Assembly (NCBI GenBank): GCA_964642445.1
Contig: CAZXQZ010000056.1
Span: 1 to 21,614 of the forward strand
Length of the DNA stretch: 21,614 nt
Origin: SSC4 sp964642445
GTDB lineage: Bacteria; Chloroflexota; Anaerolineae; SSC4; Amarolineaceae
Direction of reading: 5' to 3'
The position numbers and the translations under genes are program-made. The notes beneath the pieces are model-generated. The model saw only the letters and a program-made list of their open reading frames with translations, was not told where the DNA came from and searched no databases. Shown here piece after piece: positions 7,901 through 17,700 of this stretch; within the stretch, counting starts at the first letter, position 1, and each line of letters starts with the position of its first letter.

Positions 7901-10900
7901 GTCTCTACGACGTGCAGGTGCGCGCTGTCGACGAGGCGGGCAACGAGACCCCCAGCGCCGCCTATGCCACCGGCCCGGTGCGCCTGGACAGCACACCGCC
8001 CAGCGCTGGCCTCGACGAGATCCCGTCCAACGCACCGCCGGGCGACGTGCCGGCGGTTGCACGCATCGCGCGCACCCTGGACATCAGCGGCGTGCTCACC
8101 GAGACCGATACGATCCAGGCCGGCATCGGCGGCGCCGAGATCTCCTACACGCCCGATATCGTCACCGACGTCTACAGCGATACCCTGCTGCTGCTCTACC
8201 TGGATGACCTGCCGGGGTCGCGGCTCTTCCGCGACGACTCGGGCAAGAACCGCGTGACGTTGTGCACGACCACCTCCTGCCCCACGGCCGGCGTGGCCGG
8301 GCGTTTCGGCCGCGCCATCCAGTTCGACGGCACGGCGGTCGGCGGGCAGATCGTGCGCGCCAACACCGTGGCCGTGCAGCCCGGCAGTTACACCCTCACC
8401 GAGTGGTTCAAAGCGACGTGCAGCAACTGCGGGATTTCCAGCGTGCGTACGCTGATCGGCGGCGCCTTTAGCACCGATCGCCAGGTCTACCTGAGTGGTG
8501 GCAACGTCTGCGTCGACGTGTTCAACGGCAGCCGCGAGAGCATCTGTTCGGCCGACGTCAACTACGGCAACAACCAGTGGCACATGGTGGCGCACGTCGT
8601 CGGTCCCGGCGGCCAGAAGCTCTACGTCGACGGCCAGCTGGTGGCCAGTGGCCTCAAGACCGCATCGAGTTACGTGGGCGAAAGCAGCATCCTCTTTGGC
8701 GAAGCCGCCCAGGCCACCAGCACACGCTTGACCGGCGTGCTCGACGAAGTCAAGGTCTTCCCCCTCGCGCTGAGCGCAGCGCAGGTGGCGGGTCTTTACC
8801 AATCCTGGAACCCCGTCACCGTCACACCAGCCGGCCCCGGCGTCCTGGCCACCACCTGGACGACGCAGGTCCCGGAGGGGTTGGAGGGCAACTACCAGAT
8901 CGACCTGACCGGTACGGACGTGCTCAACAACCGCAACGGCGAGCGCATCACCTGGAACCAGTGGCGCGGCGAGATCGACACCACGCCGCCGCGCCTGGGG
9001 CTGACCATTCGCTACAGCGGTGTGGGCAGCACCGGCCAGACCACGTATATCGGCTATGCCGAGGACCTCAACCTGACCGAGGACAACCTGCAGTTCCCCT
9101 GTGCTGACCCGACCGTCACGCGCACCTACAATACGCTGACGCGGCCGGGGGAGCCGCAGCGGCTGAACCGCGTCGACCTGACGTGCAGCGTCAACGGGAT
9201 CGAGCTGTCCACACCCTTCATGCGCGCCTGCGACGCCTACGACCACTGTGCGGCGCGGCGTGCACCCACCTACCGCCTCTACGCCGCGACCAGCAGCGGT
9301 GTCGTGCGCGCCAACCCCATCGACGGCTCCGAAGTCGAGGTGTTGGTGCCGCCGGCGGCCAGCAACCCGACGGGTGGCCTGGCGCTGGACGAACCGCGCG
9401 GCCGTATGTATTGGGTGTCCGGCACCACCATCAAACGCGCCACCTTGGACGGATCGGGCGTGCAGACCGTGCTCAGCGGGCTGAACAGCCCGCGCAGCGT
9501 GGCGGTCAACAGTAATGCTGGCAAGCTCTACTGGCAGGAGCCGAACCAGATCAAACGCGCCAACCTGGACGGGTCCGGCGTCGAGACGATCGTCAATTCC
9601 GATCGCCCGCTGACCAGTATGGCTCTCGACGCGCGGCGCGGCAAGGTCTACTATGGCACGGCCGCGACGCTGGCGCCCGGCGGCTTTGGTTACTACGAGA
9701 CCATCTGGTGGCGGGCCGACCTCGATGGTCAGAACGCCGGTGCGGTGACCTTCTGGTACGACGGTGCGCAGGGCGGCGTCAACTTCCAGTGTTTCCCGAC
9801 GACCGTGCGCGACGTCTTCGTCGATCCAGGCAGCGGTAAGCTGTACTGGATCGTATGGAACCCGACGTGCTGGGTGGGATCGCTGCCCAGTTACATCCAC
9901 ATCTTCTCGTGGGACCCGGCTACCGGCGGCAGCCAGTGGCTTTACCGCGAGCAACTCAGTTCGTACAGTAGCACACCCAACTTCCTGGGTGTGGCGGCCG
10001 ACCCGCGCGGCTCGGTGTACATTTCCTCGGACAGCGTTCCGCTCTACGCCTCGGTCCGGACACCCGGCCTGCAGCGGGTTGGGGGTGCCAACATCATGCA
10101 GGGCACCATTTACGGCGCGGCCTTTACGTTGGTCGACAGCACACCCATCACCACGCCCGACCTGGCCGTTAGCAAAACCGCCAGCGCGCCGATCTTCCTA
10201 CCCCAGGGTTCGATCGCCTATTCGGTCACCGTCCAGAATACGGGCGCGGGCCTGGCCAGCGGCGTGGTACTCACCGACGCCCTGCCCAGCGGCGTGACCC
10301 TCTCGAACGTGACCACGAACCGCGGCGACCCGTGCGCGCTGCAGGCGGGCAACCGCGTCGACTGTGACCTGGACGAAGTGGCGGTGGGCGAGACCGTGCA
10401 GGTGCAGGTAAACGTGCAGGCCAACCCCGGCGTGCTCGGCCTGATCGAAAACCGGGCCGGCGTCCAGGGCACGCAGGCCGATCAGAACCCGCTCAACAAC
10501 AACACCTTCAACCTGGTCAACGGCGTCACGCCGACGCCCACACCGACGTTCACCAACACGCCCACGCCCACCCGCACACCCACGCCGACGCGCACATCCA
10601 CGCCGACGCCGACCAATACGGCCACCCATACGCCAACCCCCACACGCCGGCCGGTGACGGCGACTCCCAGCGCGCACGGCAAACAGGTCTTTTGGACCAA
10701 CAACCGCGACTCGATCCAGGCAATCGACGTGGACGGCGGGAACCGGCGCACCATCTACACCCTGGCCAACTCCAACCCGCGCGCCCTGCAGGTCGACCCG
10801 ATCCACAACAAGATCTACTGGATCGAGTACGCCAACAAGCGCGTGATGCGTGCCAACCTCAACGGCAGCAGCGTGCAACCGGTTGCCTACCCGATCGCCT

Positions 10901-11596
10901 TTGCGGTGCAGGGATTGGCGTTGGACCCCGTGGGCGGCAAAGTCTATTTCGGTGTCCAAACTGCGTACGCCGGCACCTGGGACATCCAGGTCTGGGACAC
11001 CGACGGTCCCAACCGGGCAATTGCCGTGTCAGGCATCAGCTTCATCAACACCTCGGGCCTGGCTATCGATGCCGAATATGGCACGCTGTACTGGAGCACC
11101 GACTACGCCATCCAGCGCGTCAAATTGAACGGCAGCGGCCTGCAAACCATCTACACCGGCCCGTTCGGTGCTTCCATCGATGGCATCTTCGTGGATGGGC
11201 CCACCGGCAAGCTGTACTGGTCGGAAGGCTCGGCGATCAAACGCGCCGACCTGGACGGCAGCAACGTGGAGACGGTCGCGACCGGCACCGAGCGCTTTTC
11301 CGGGCTGACCGCGGACATCCCCGGTGGCCGGGTTTATTGGACCGCGCAGCTGGTCGGTGTGCGCCGGGCTGACCTGCCGCCGGCCGGTTCCAACGTCCAG
11401 CTGCTGGTGGCAGACAGCGTGTCGGTCGGCTCGGATGCGGAGCTGGCCTACCTGACGCCCACGGCCACGCCAACGAACACACCAACGCCGACCAACACAC
11501 CAACGAACACACCGACCCGGACGCCGACGGCCACCGCCACTAACACGGCCACGGCCACCAACACGGCCACGGCCACCAACACGCCGACGCCCACCA
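1987..11596 (+). CDS. Giant modular surface protein, 5' part (up to assembly gap)
   Basis: About 3,200 residues up to the gap; the frame stays open into it and continues at 11697-20371 as the same gene. Start ATG 1987 has GGAG at 1974-1977 and gives an arginine-rich n-region, a hydrophobic core at 21-39 and a possible AEA cleavage site at 50-52. Order: lipid-carrier-like beta domain (about 53-280, weak call), membrane helices at about 297-327 and 335-353, five TSP3-type calcium loops (409-545), unknown domain (551-1120), hydrophobic helix cluster (1126-1318), second TSP3 set (1531-1655), Ig-like domains, LamG-like domain (about 2065-2272), YWTD propeller (about 2429-2717), DUF11 (2725-2848), Thr/Pro linker, second propeller (about 2898-3158), Thr/Pro linker. 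Probable role is cell-surface or sheath adhesion, anchored in the membrane by its N-terminal part. No catalytic domain is recognised. Confidence 0.85.
2140..3045 (+). other. Lipid-carrier-like domain and twin membrane helices of the giant protein
   Basis: Residues about 53-280 begin with an amphipathic helix (MAAWQQVRTTGAYQF) followed by alternating beta strands, in the manner of LppX/LprG/LolA-like half-barrels. This is a fold impression, not a firm match. Two hydrophobic helices follow, about 297-327 and 335-353, with a basic hairpin THKRFARK between them. If the N-terminal signal is cleaved, this hairpin would face the cytoplasm and the calcium-loop region would be outside. Confidence 0.45.
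3211..3636 (+). other. TSP3-type calcium-binding repeats, set 1
   Basis: Aspartate-rich loops of the thrombospondin type 3 kind: DQDGDGLSD (409), DSDGDGLTD (450), DSDGDALTD (472), DSDADGTPD (522) and DIDNDGVPN (535), with E-x-x-x-G-(T/S) helices between the first ones. Such loops bind calcium and stiffen extracellular stalks. Confidence 0.85.
3637..5346 (+). other. Large unrecognised extracellular domain
   Basis: Residues about 551-1120 between the first calcium-loop set and the helix cluster. It has cysteines in CADYDGGVC and RDCDTFINATC, aromatic-rich beta-like segments, and no low-complexity linker, so it looks like a folded domain of several hundred residues. I do not recognise the family. 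Confidence 0.4.
5362..5940 (+). other. Internal cluster of five or six membrane helices
   Basis: Residues about 1126-1318 contain hydrophobic segments at about 1126-1151, 1158-1183, 1210-1237, 1252-1291 (long enough for two) and 1300-1318, many Gly/Ala-rich. They are separated by short polar loops such as LDNNPLK and SGDVKVG. The position, between two calcium-loop sets, is unusual for a surface protein. An even number of crossings would keep both flanks outside. Confidence 0.7.
6577..6945 (+). other. TSP3-type calcium-binding repeats, set 2
   Basis: DHDGDGLLA (1531), DDDSDGLPD, DSDADGLSD, DTDRDGVSD and DTDGDGLDD follow at regular spacing with LGT(S/D/N) turns between them, the standard bacterial TSP3 layout. 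The set leads directly into a stalk of Ig-like domains (about 6960-8170), whose elements such as VSIRATDAVGF and VQVRAVDEAGN are typical of bacterial Ig-like sandwich folds. Confidence 0.85.
8179..8802 (+). other. LamG/concanavalin-like domain
   Basis: Residues about 2065-2272. It begins LLLLYLDD…LFRDDSGKN, continues RFGRAIQFDGT and QWHMVAHVV, then KLYVDGQLVASG, and ends LDEVKVFPLALSAAQV. These are the hallmark segments of LamG-type jelly rolls found in bacterial surface and carbohydrate-binding proteins. Likely ligand is a glycan (inference from family). Confidence 0.85.
9271..10140 (+). other. YWTD-type beta-propeller 1
   Basis: Repeated blades of the LDL-receptor class B kind: GGLALDEPRGRMYWVSG, then IKRATLDGSGVQTV, then GKLYWQEPNQIKRANLDG and so on. 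Blade 4 and later ones are longer and less regular, with inserted loops (YYETIWW; NPTCWVGSLP). Propellers of this kind are binding platforms. A DUF11 domain (about 10159-10530; DLAVSKTASAP, GVVLTDALPSGV) follows. Confidence 0.85.
10528..10674 (+). repeat. Thr/Pro linker A
   Basis: Low-complexity TPTPT/TNTPT/TRTPT spacer of about 48 residues, encoded by near-repeats of ACGCCGACGCCC. It separates the DUF11 domain from propeller 2. Such linkers are often O-glycosylated and extended (family knowledge). Confidence 0.9.
10678..11457 (+). other. YWTD-type beta-propeller 2
   Basis: Blades include HNKIYWIEYANKRVMRANL, YGTLYWSTDYAIQRVKLNG, and GKLYWSEGSAIKRADLDGS, about six in all. DNA of blade cores is similar to propellers 1 and 3 (ATCAAACGCGCC…CTGGACGG occurs at about 9431, 9550 and 11239), pointing to internal duplication. 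Confidence 0.85.
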
Positions 11597-11744
11597 NNNN
11601 NNNNNNNNNNNNNNNNNNNNNNNNNNNNNNNNNNNNNNNNNNNNNNNNNNNNNNNNNNNNNNNNNNNNNNNNNNNNNNNNNNNNNNNNNNNNNNNNCCAC
11701 GGCCACCAACACGGCCACGGCCACCAACACGCCGACGCCCACCA
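11549..11744 (+). repeat. 48-bp direct repeat abutting both edges of the N gap
   Basis: Bases 11549-11596 and 11697-11744 are identical over 48 positions, and each copy touches the gap. That is what unmerged overlapping contig ends look like. Removing one copy plus the 100 Ns (148 bases) joins codon A-AC cleanly and restores a single reading frame. Confidence 0.85.
11597..11696. other. Assembly gap of 100 Ns
   Basis: Exactly 100 unknown bases, a conventional placeholder length. It falls inside the linker B coding sequence. The reading frame on the two sides requires the true insert to be a multiple of three, so the placeholder length itself is wrong. Confidence 0.95.
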
Positions 11745-14700
11745 ACACGCCGACCGCCACCGCGACCCGCGTGCCGGCGACGCCGACGCCGTCCGCCCGC
11801 GCCAAATACATCTACTGGACGGACGGCTTCTTCGCCATCAAGTCGCTTTACGCCGATGGCAGCGACCTGCGCTACCGCTACAACGACCAATACGCCGACC
11901 CGGCGGGCATCGACGTCGATCCGTTGACCGATCGCGTCTACTGGACCGAGGCCTACTTCAACCGCAGTTATGGCCGGCTGATGCGCATGAACCTGGACGG
12001 CTCGGACGTCACCGTGCTGCGCAACGACCTGTTCAACCCTGCCGGGCTGGTGGTCGACAGCGTCCACGGCAAGCTGTACTGGTTCGATTCGTTCTGGAAC
12101 GGCTCCTGGTGGGGCGGCGCAGTGCGTATGGCCAACCTGGACGGCACCGATCCGGTCACCCTGCTGCCAAACCTGAGCAGCAGCCTGGGCGCGCTGGCGC
12201 TGGACATCGAGCGCGGCAAGCTGTATTACAGCGAGGGCGGTGCGATCCGCCGCGTCAACCTGGACGGCAGCGGTCGCGAGGACGTGGTGACCGGCCTGGG
12301 CGATACTATCCTGGGCCTGGGTATCGATCATTATGCCGAGAAGCTCTACTGGAGCCAGCGTTTGGCGCGGGTGATCCGTCGCGCCGACCTCAGCGGGCAA
12401 AACGTGCAGACACTGGTCACCCGCGGTGCCGACATCTCCGGCCTCAAGCTGGATGTGGCCGGCGGCCAGATGTACTGGACCGAGTTTGGCTCCAGCGTCT
12501 TCCGCGCCAACCTGGACGGCAGCGACGTGCAGCCCTTCTCCAGCCCCGACTACACGATTCTCAATAGCCACCCGGCAGTGGTCTACGGGCCACTGCCCAC
12601 GCCCACCCCCACGGCCACCAACACGCCCACGCTCACGCCGACGCCGACGAATACGCCGACGCTGACGCCGACGCCCACCCCCACGCTGACGCCGACGCCC
12701 ACCTTCACACCGACGCCGACGCCGACGCGCAGTGGGCCGACGGCCACACCGCCGGGCAGCTTCTACAGCAAGAACCTCTTCTGGTCGCGTTTCAGTACCG
12801 GACAGATTATGACCGCCCGCGTGCTGGGTGTGTCGCCCTGGCTCGATCCAGTCCCCGGCACGCAGATTGCCGACGCCTTCAACAACAGCCAGGCCGGCGG
12901 TGTTGCCGTCGACCCGGTCAACGGCACTCTCTACTGGGCCGAGCGCAACAACGGCCGTATCATGCGCGCCAACCTGGATGGCTCGGCGCAGACGCTGGTC
13001 GTCGGCAGCCTGGACCTGCCCACGACCCTGGTCTTCGATGCAGTCGGCAACCGGCTCTTCTGGATCTCCAGCCCTTACATCCAGTCCTACGACCTGGATA
13101 CGCTGACCCTGTCGACCCTTCCGGTCTACACCGGGGCCTCCGGCGGACTGGCATTCGACGCCGAGCGCGGCCAGATCTACTGGAGCGTCAGCGGCAGCAT
13201 CTATCGAACCAACGTCGATGCCGTGGGCCTGCCACAGACCGTCATCTCGGGCGTGGTCGGCTCGATCAACGGCATCTACGTCGACGGCCCCAACGAAACC
13301 ATCTACTGGTCCGAGAGCGGCTCGCACGCCATCAAACGAGCCGACCTGACCGGTACCAACCAGAACGTCGTTACGATCTCGACCGGCGCGGCGCCCGGCT
13401 TCATCTGCACCGACAGCCAGACGCCGTATGCCTTGACGGTGGACACGGCCGGTGGTAAGGTTTACTGGCTGCAGGAGTGCGGCCTCTGGCAGTCCGACCT
13501 GGCCCCCGGCTCGCCGGCGGTGAACATCGCCGGCACGGGCGGCGGTGGCCCCATCGGCAGCGGCGTCGGGCTGGTCATCGGCTACCCGGCCATCCCGCCG
13601 ACGCCGACGCCCACCAACACGCCGACGATCACGCCGACGCCAACCGATACGCCGACGCCAACAGTGACGCCGACGCCGACCGACACGCCAACGCCGACCC
13701 CCTCGCCGACGCCCATCGTCGGTCCGCTGGTCGTCAACACGACCGACGACCACAACGATGGCGACTGCACGCTGGCCGACTGCACCCTGCGCGAGGCCAT
13801 CATCGCGGCCAACGGCGGCGGCGGTCTCAACACCATCGTCTTCGATCCAGCGGTGACCGGCAGCATCGTGCTGACCCTGGGTGAGCTCAACATCACCGAC
13901 GACCTGATCATCGACGGTCCGGGCTCGGCCACGTTGGCGGTCGACGGTAACGACGCCAGCCGCGTATTCTACCTGCAGGGTGGGGGCGGCGGCCGGCAGT
14001 CCAACGTCGCGATTACGGTTGCAATCAGCGGTCTGACCATCAGCAACGGCTTGGGCAACGCCTACCCCGGCGGCGGCGGTCTGTTCATCGACTACCTGAC
14101 AACCTTCACGGGTGACGACCTGGTGGTGTTTGGCAACAGCGCGCCGCAGCGCAACGGTGGGGGTATCTACAACAGCGGTGTTGCCACTTTGACCAACAGC
14201 CGCGTGCACGGCAACTCGGTCGGTTATCCCTTTGCCGACTTCACGCAGTATGGCGCCGGGATCTACAACGACTACGGTGCCGATCTCACCCTGACCGACG
14301 TCGAGATCTACGCAAACACCATCGTCGACATCGTGTCGGGCAGCGGGCGCGGCGCCGGGCTGGCCGTCGACTACACCGGCAGCGCCACGCTGGACAACGT
14401 CCGCATCTACAACAACCACGTTAACGTGGCGGGCGGCGGCGGCGGTGTCTACTTTGCCGGCGACCTGTCGCTGGTCGACAGCGCCATCTACGGCAACTCG
14501 GTGACCAACGGCCAGGGTGGCGGCTTCTACGCCTACTACCCCGGCGGCAGCCTGCTGATCGACCGCAGCGCGGTCACCGGCAATTCGGCCAGCGTATCGG
14601 GCGGCGGTTTCTACGTCTACGGCCAGGGCGAGTGCTCTACGTGTGCACTCGACATCCGCAACAGCACGATCTCGGGCAACAGCACCGCCGGCGACGGCGG

Positions 14701-17700
14701 CGGCATCGCCGCTGGCAGCTTCACCGTGAAACTCTTTAACGCCACCGTCGCCGACAACACCGCCGACAGCAACGCCGATGACAGCGGTAACGGCGGTGGC
14801 CTGTGGAGCGACGTTGCCACCGTCAGCATCCAGAACAGCATCGTGGCGACCAACGAGGACCTGAGCACGATCTCCGGGACCAACGCCCCTGACTGCCAGG
14901 CCGGGACGGGTGAGATCACCTCGGGCGGCTACAACCTGGTGGGGGCGGCCGACGGCTGCAGCTGGACCAGCGCAACCGACGACCAGGTGGGCAGCATCGC
15001 CTCGCCCGTCAACCCACAGCTGGACCCACTGGCCAACAACGGCGGCGGCACGCTGACGCATGCCCTGCAGGCCAGCAGCTCCGCCATCGACGCAGCCAAC
15101 CCGGCGGCACCGGGCGGCGGCGGCAGCGCCTGCGAACTGACCGACCAGCGCGGCGTGACCCGTCCGCTGGACGGCGACGGCGACAGCACACCGGTCTGCG
15201 ACATCGGCGCCTACGAAGCGCCCACGCTGGCGACACCCACACCGACGCCGACGGACACGCCGACGCCGACATTCACGCCGACCCATACGCCGACACCGAC
15301 CAACACGCCGACGGTGACCCCGACGCCCACGGACACGCCGACGCCGACCTTCACGCCGGTCAATACCGTCACGCCGACGCCGACCGTAACGCCAACGGCT
15401 ACGAACACGCCGACGGAAACGCCGACGCCGACCGACACGCCGACGATCACGCCGACACCGACCGACACGCCGACGCCGACGCCGACCGCAACCGCCACGG
15501 CCACACCCACACCGCTGCCGCCGGCGACCATCGGCGACCGCGCCTGGCACGACCTCGATGCGAACGGTATTCAAGACGGCGGCGAGCCGGGGTTAGCTGG
15601 TGTGCTCGTGCTGCTGTTCACCGCCGACGGCAACGTGGCCGGCTTTGATACCACCGACGCCAACGGCATCTACAGCTTCACAGCGCCGCCCGGTGACTAT
15701 CTGCTGAACTTCAGCGCACCGCCCGGCTACCTCTTCAGCCCGCAGAACCAGGGCAACGATCCCTGGGCCGACAGCGATCCCGGTATCGGCAGCGGCACGA
15801 CCGATGCCTTCACCGTGGGCATGGGCCAGACCGATCTGAGCCGGGACGCGGGCTTCTACCTGGCGCCGACACCGACGCCCACCGCCACCCACACACCAAC
15901 GGCGGTCGCAACGGCCACCGATACACCGACGACCACGCCGACCGCGGAGGTCACCGCCACGCCGACGCCCACTGCCACCGAGACGCCGCTGCCCACCGAC
16001 ACACCAACCGTGACGCCCACCGCGACCCCGACGGCGACGGCCACGGCCACGCCGGTCGTACCGGCCAGCATCGGCGATCGCGTTTGGGAAGACCTCAACG
16101 CCAACGGCATCCAGGACTTCGGCGAGCCAGGCTTCGCCGGCGCCGCGATCGCCCTGCTCGACGATCAAGGCATCCAGGTGGACTTCACCACGACCGACGG
16201 CACCGGTGCGTACAGCTTCAGCGTGCCCGCCGGCACCTACCGCATCAGCTTCATCACCCCCGACGGTTACGTCTTTGGCCCGCAGAACCAGGGCACCGAC
16301 CCGGCCCTGGACAGCGACGCCGATCCCGAAACCGGCCGGACGGTTCTGTTCACCGTCGCGGCCGGGCAAACCGACGACAGCCGCGATGCAGGGCTCATTG
16401 TCGTCCCGCCGCCGACCGCGACACCCACGGTGACGCCGACTGTGACGCCAACCGCCACCCCCACCTCGACGCCCGCCCCGCCGGCGGTGATCAGCAGCTT
16501 CGTCTGGGATGACCTCAACGCCGATGGGATCCAGCAGGACGCAGAGCCGTGGATCAACGACCTGGCGGTGACGCTGTACGACAGCGCCGGTGTCGTGCTC
16601 ACCTCGACGGTCACGATCAGCCCCACCGGCCTGGTCACGTTCACCGTGGATCCGGGGACCTACGCCCTGGGCTTCGATCTGATCGATGGCTTCGTCTTCA
16701 GCCCGCCGCAGCAGGGTAACAACCCCGAGCTGGACAGCGACGCTGACCCGGTGACCGGTCGCACGGCCAACTTCAGCGCGGCCGGCGGACAGGTGAACGG
16801 AAGTTGGGACGCCGGTATGCTGCCCGACTTCGATCCGCTGCCCGACGAACCGCCGGGCAGCCCCATCAGCTACATTCCGCCGCTCATCGACGCGCGGATT
16901 CTCACACCTACGGCGGGTACGCTGCTCACGACCCTGGGCGTGGTTGCGATCGAAGGTGCGGCCAGCGCCAGCGACTACCTCAAACAGGTCACCATCACGG
17001 TCGACGACAGTCCGGCGCACGTCATCGACTGGCTCAGCGGCGTCACCCGCGATGCGACCTGGAGCTGGGACTGGACGCCGCCTGCCAGCGGTGTCTACGT
17101 CCTCAGCGCCTTTGCCGAGGATTGGGCGGGCCGCGTGCAGACCGACACCGTGCCGATCACGCTGACGATCAGCACCACGCCGCCGTCCATCGCCATCGAC
17201 GACACGGCGTTCAACGAAGCGGACGAGATTGCGTCCAACCAGGTGCGGCTGCAAGGGCCGGCCAGCGCCGCGTCCGCGGCCACCGTCGAGGTCGAGACCG
17301 GTGCAGGGGCCGGGTACGTGCCGGCCATCTTCGACGGCAGCCGCTGGACCTACGACTGGCAGCCCGCCGGCGGCGCCGATGGGGTTACCTACGCCGTCAG
17401 TGCCCGCATCACCGATGCCGCCGGCCAGGTGATGACCGATACGCAGGCCATCGTCGTGGACCTGATTCCACCCGCGGCCTTCACACCAACCTTGACCTAC
17501 CGCGACGGCGGCGGCACAATCCATCCCGTCAGCCCCGGCCAGACGATCAGCGCCACCACCCCGACCCTCATCGTCGAGTGGACCGCCAGCAGCGACGGCG
17601 CCGGTCTGAGCGAATACCTGGTCAGCTGGACCGACAGCATCACGCCTGATCCGGGCAGCGCCACCAGCGTGGCACCCAACGACCCGCGCCACAACGAGCT

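Larger units (their letters stand above)
11458..11803 (+). repeat. Thr/Pro linker B, containing the assembly gap
   Basis: TATNTATATNTPTPT-type low complexity on both sides of the N run, in frame 1 before it and frame 2 after it. Its tandem near-repeats of ACGGCCACCAAC explain why assembly broke here. Confidence 0.85.

Noticed and set aside
7213..9954. Minus-strand 913-codon open frame opposite the giant gene
   Set aside because: A shadow of strong codon bias in GC-rich coding DNA; the plus strand shows clear LamG and propeller domains here, and the antisense product has no recognisable domain.
11771..11773. GTG as start of a separate second gene
   Set aside because: It lies inside a Thr/Pro linker that is open further upstream to the gap, has no ribosome binding site, and would make a secreted protein with no signal peptide.
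15225..15520. Regular repeats as a CRISPR array
   Set aside because: Repeats are imperfect, have no unique spacers and are in-frame Thr/Pro codons. No other array-like repeat-spacer pattern was found in the window despite the Csx3 protein.
11540..15574. Minus-strand 1,344-codon open frame, and a similar 713-codon one at 15593-17734
   Set aside because: Same cause. The first also runs through the N gap and has arginine-rich low-complexity translation opposite Thr/Pro linkers.
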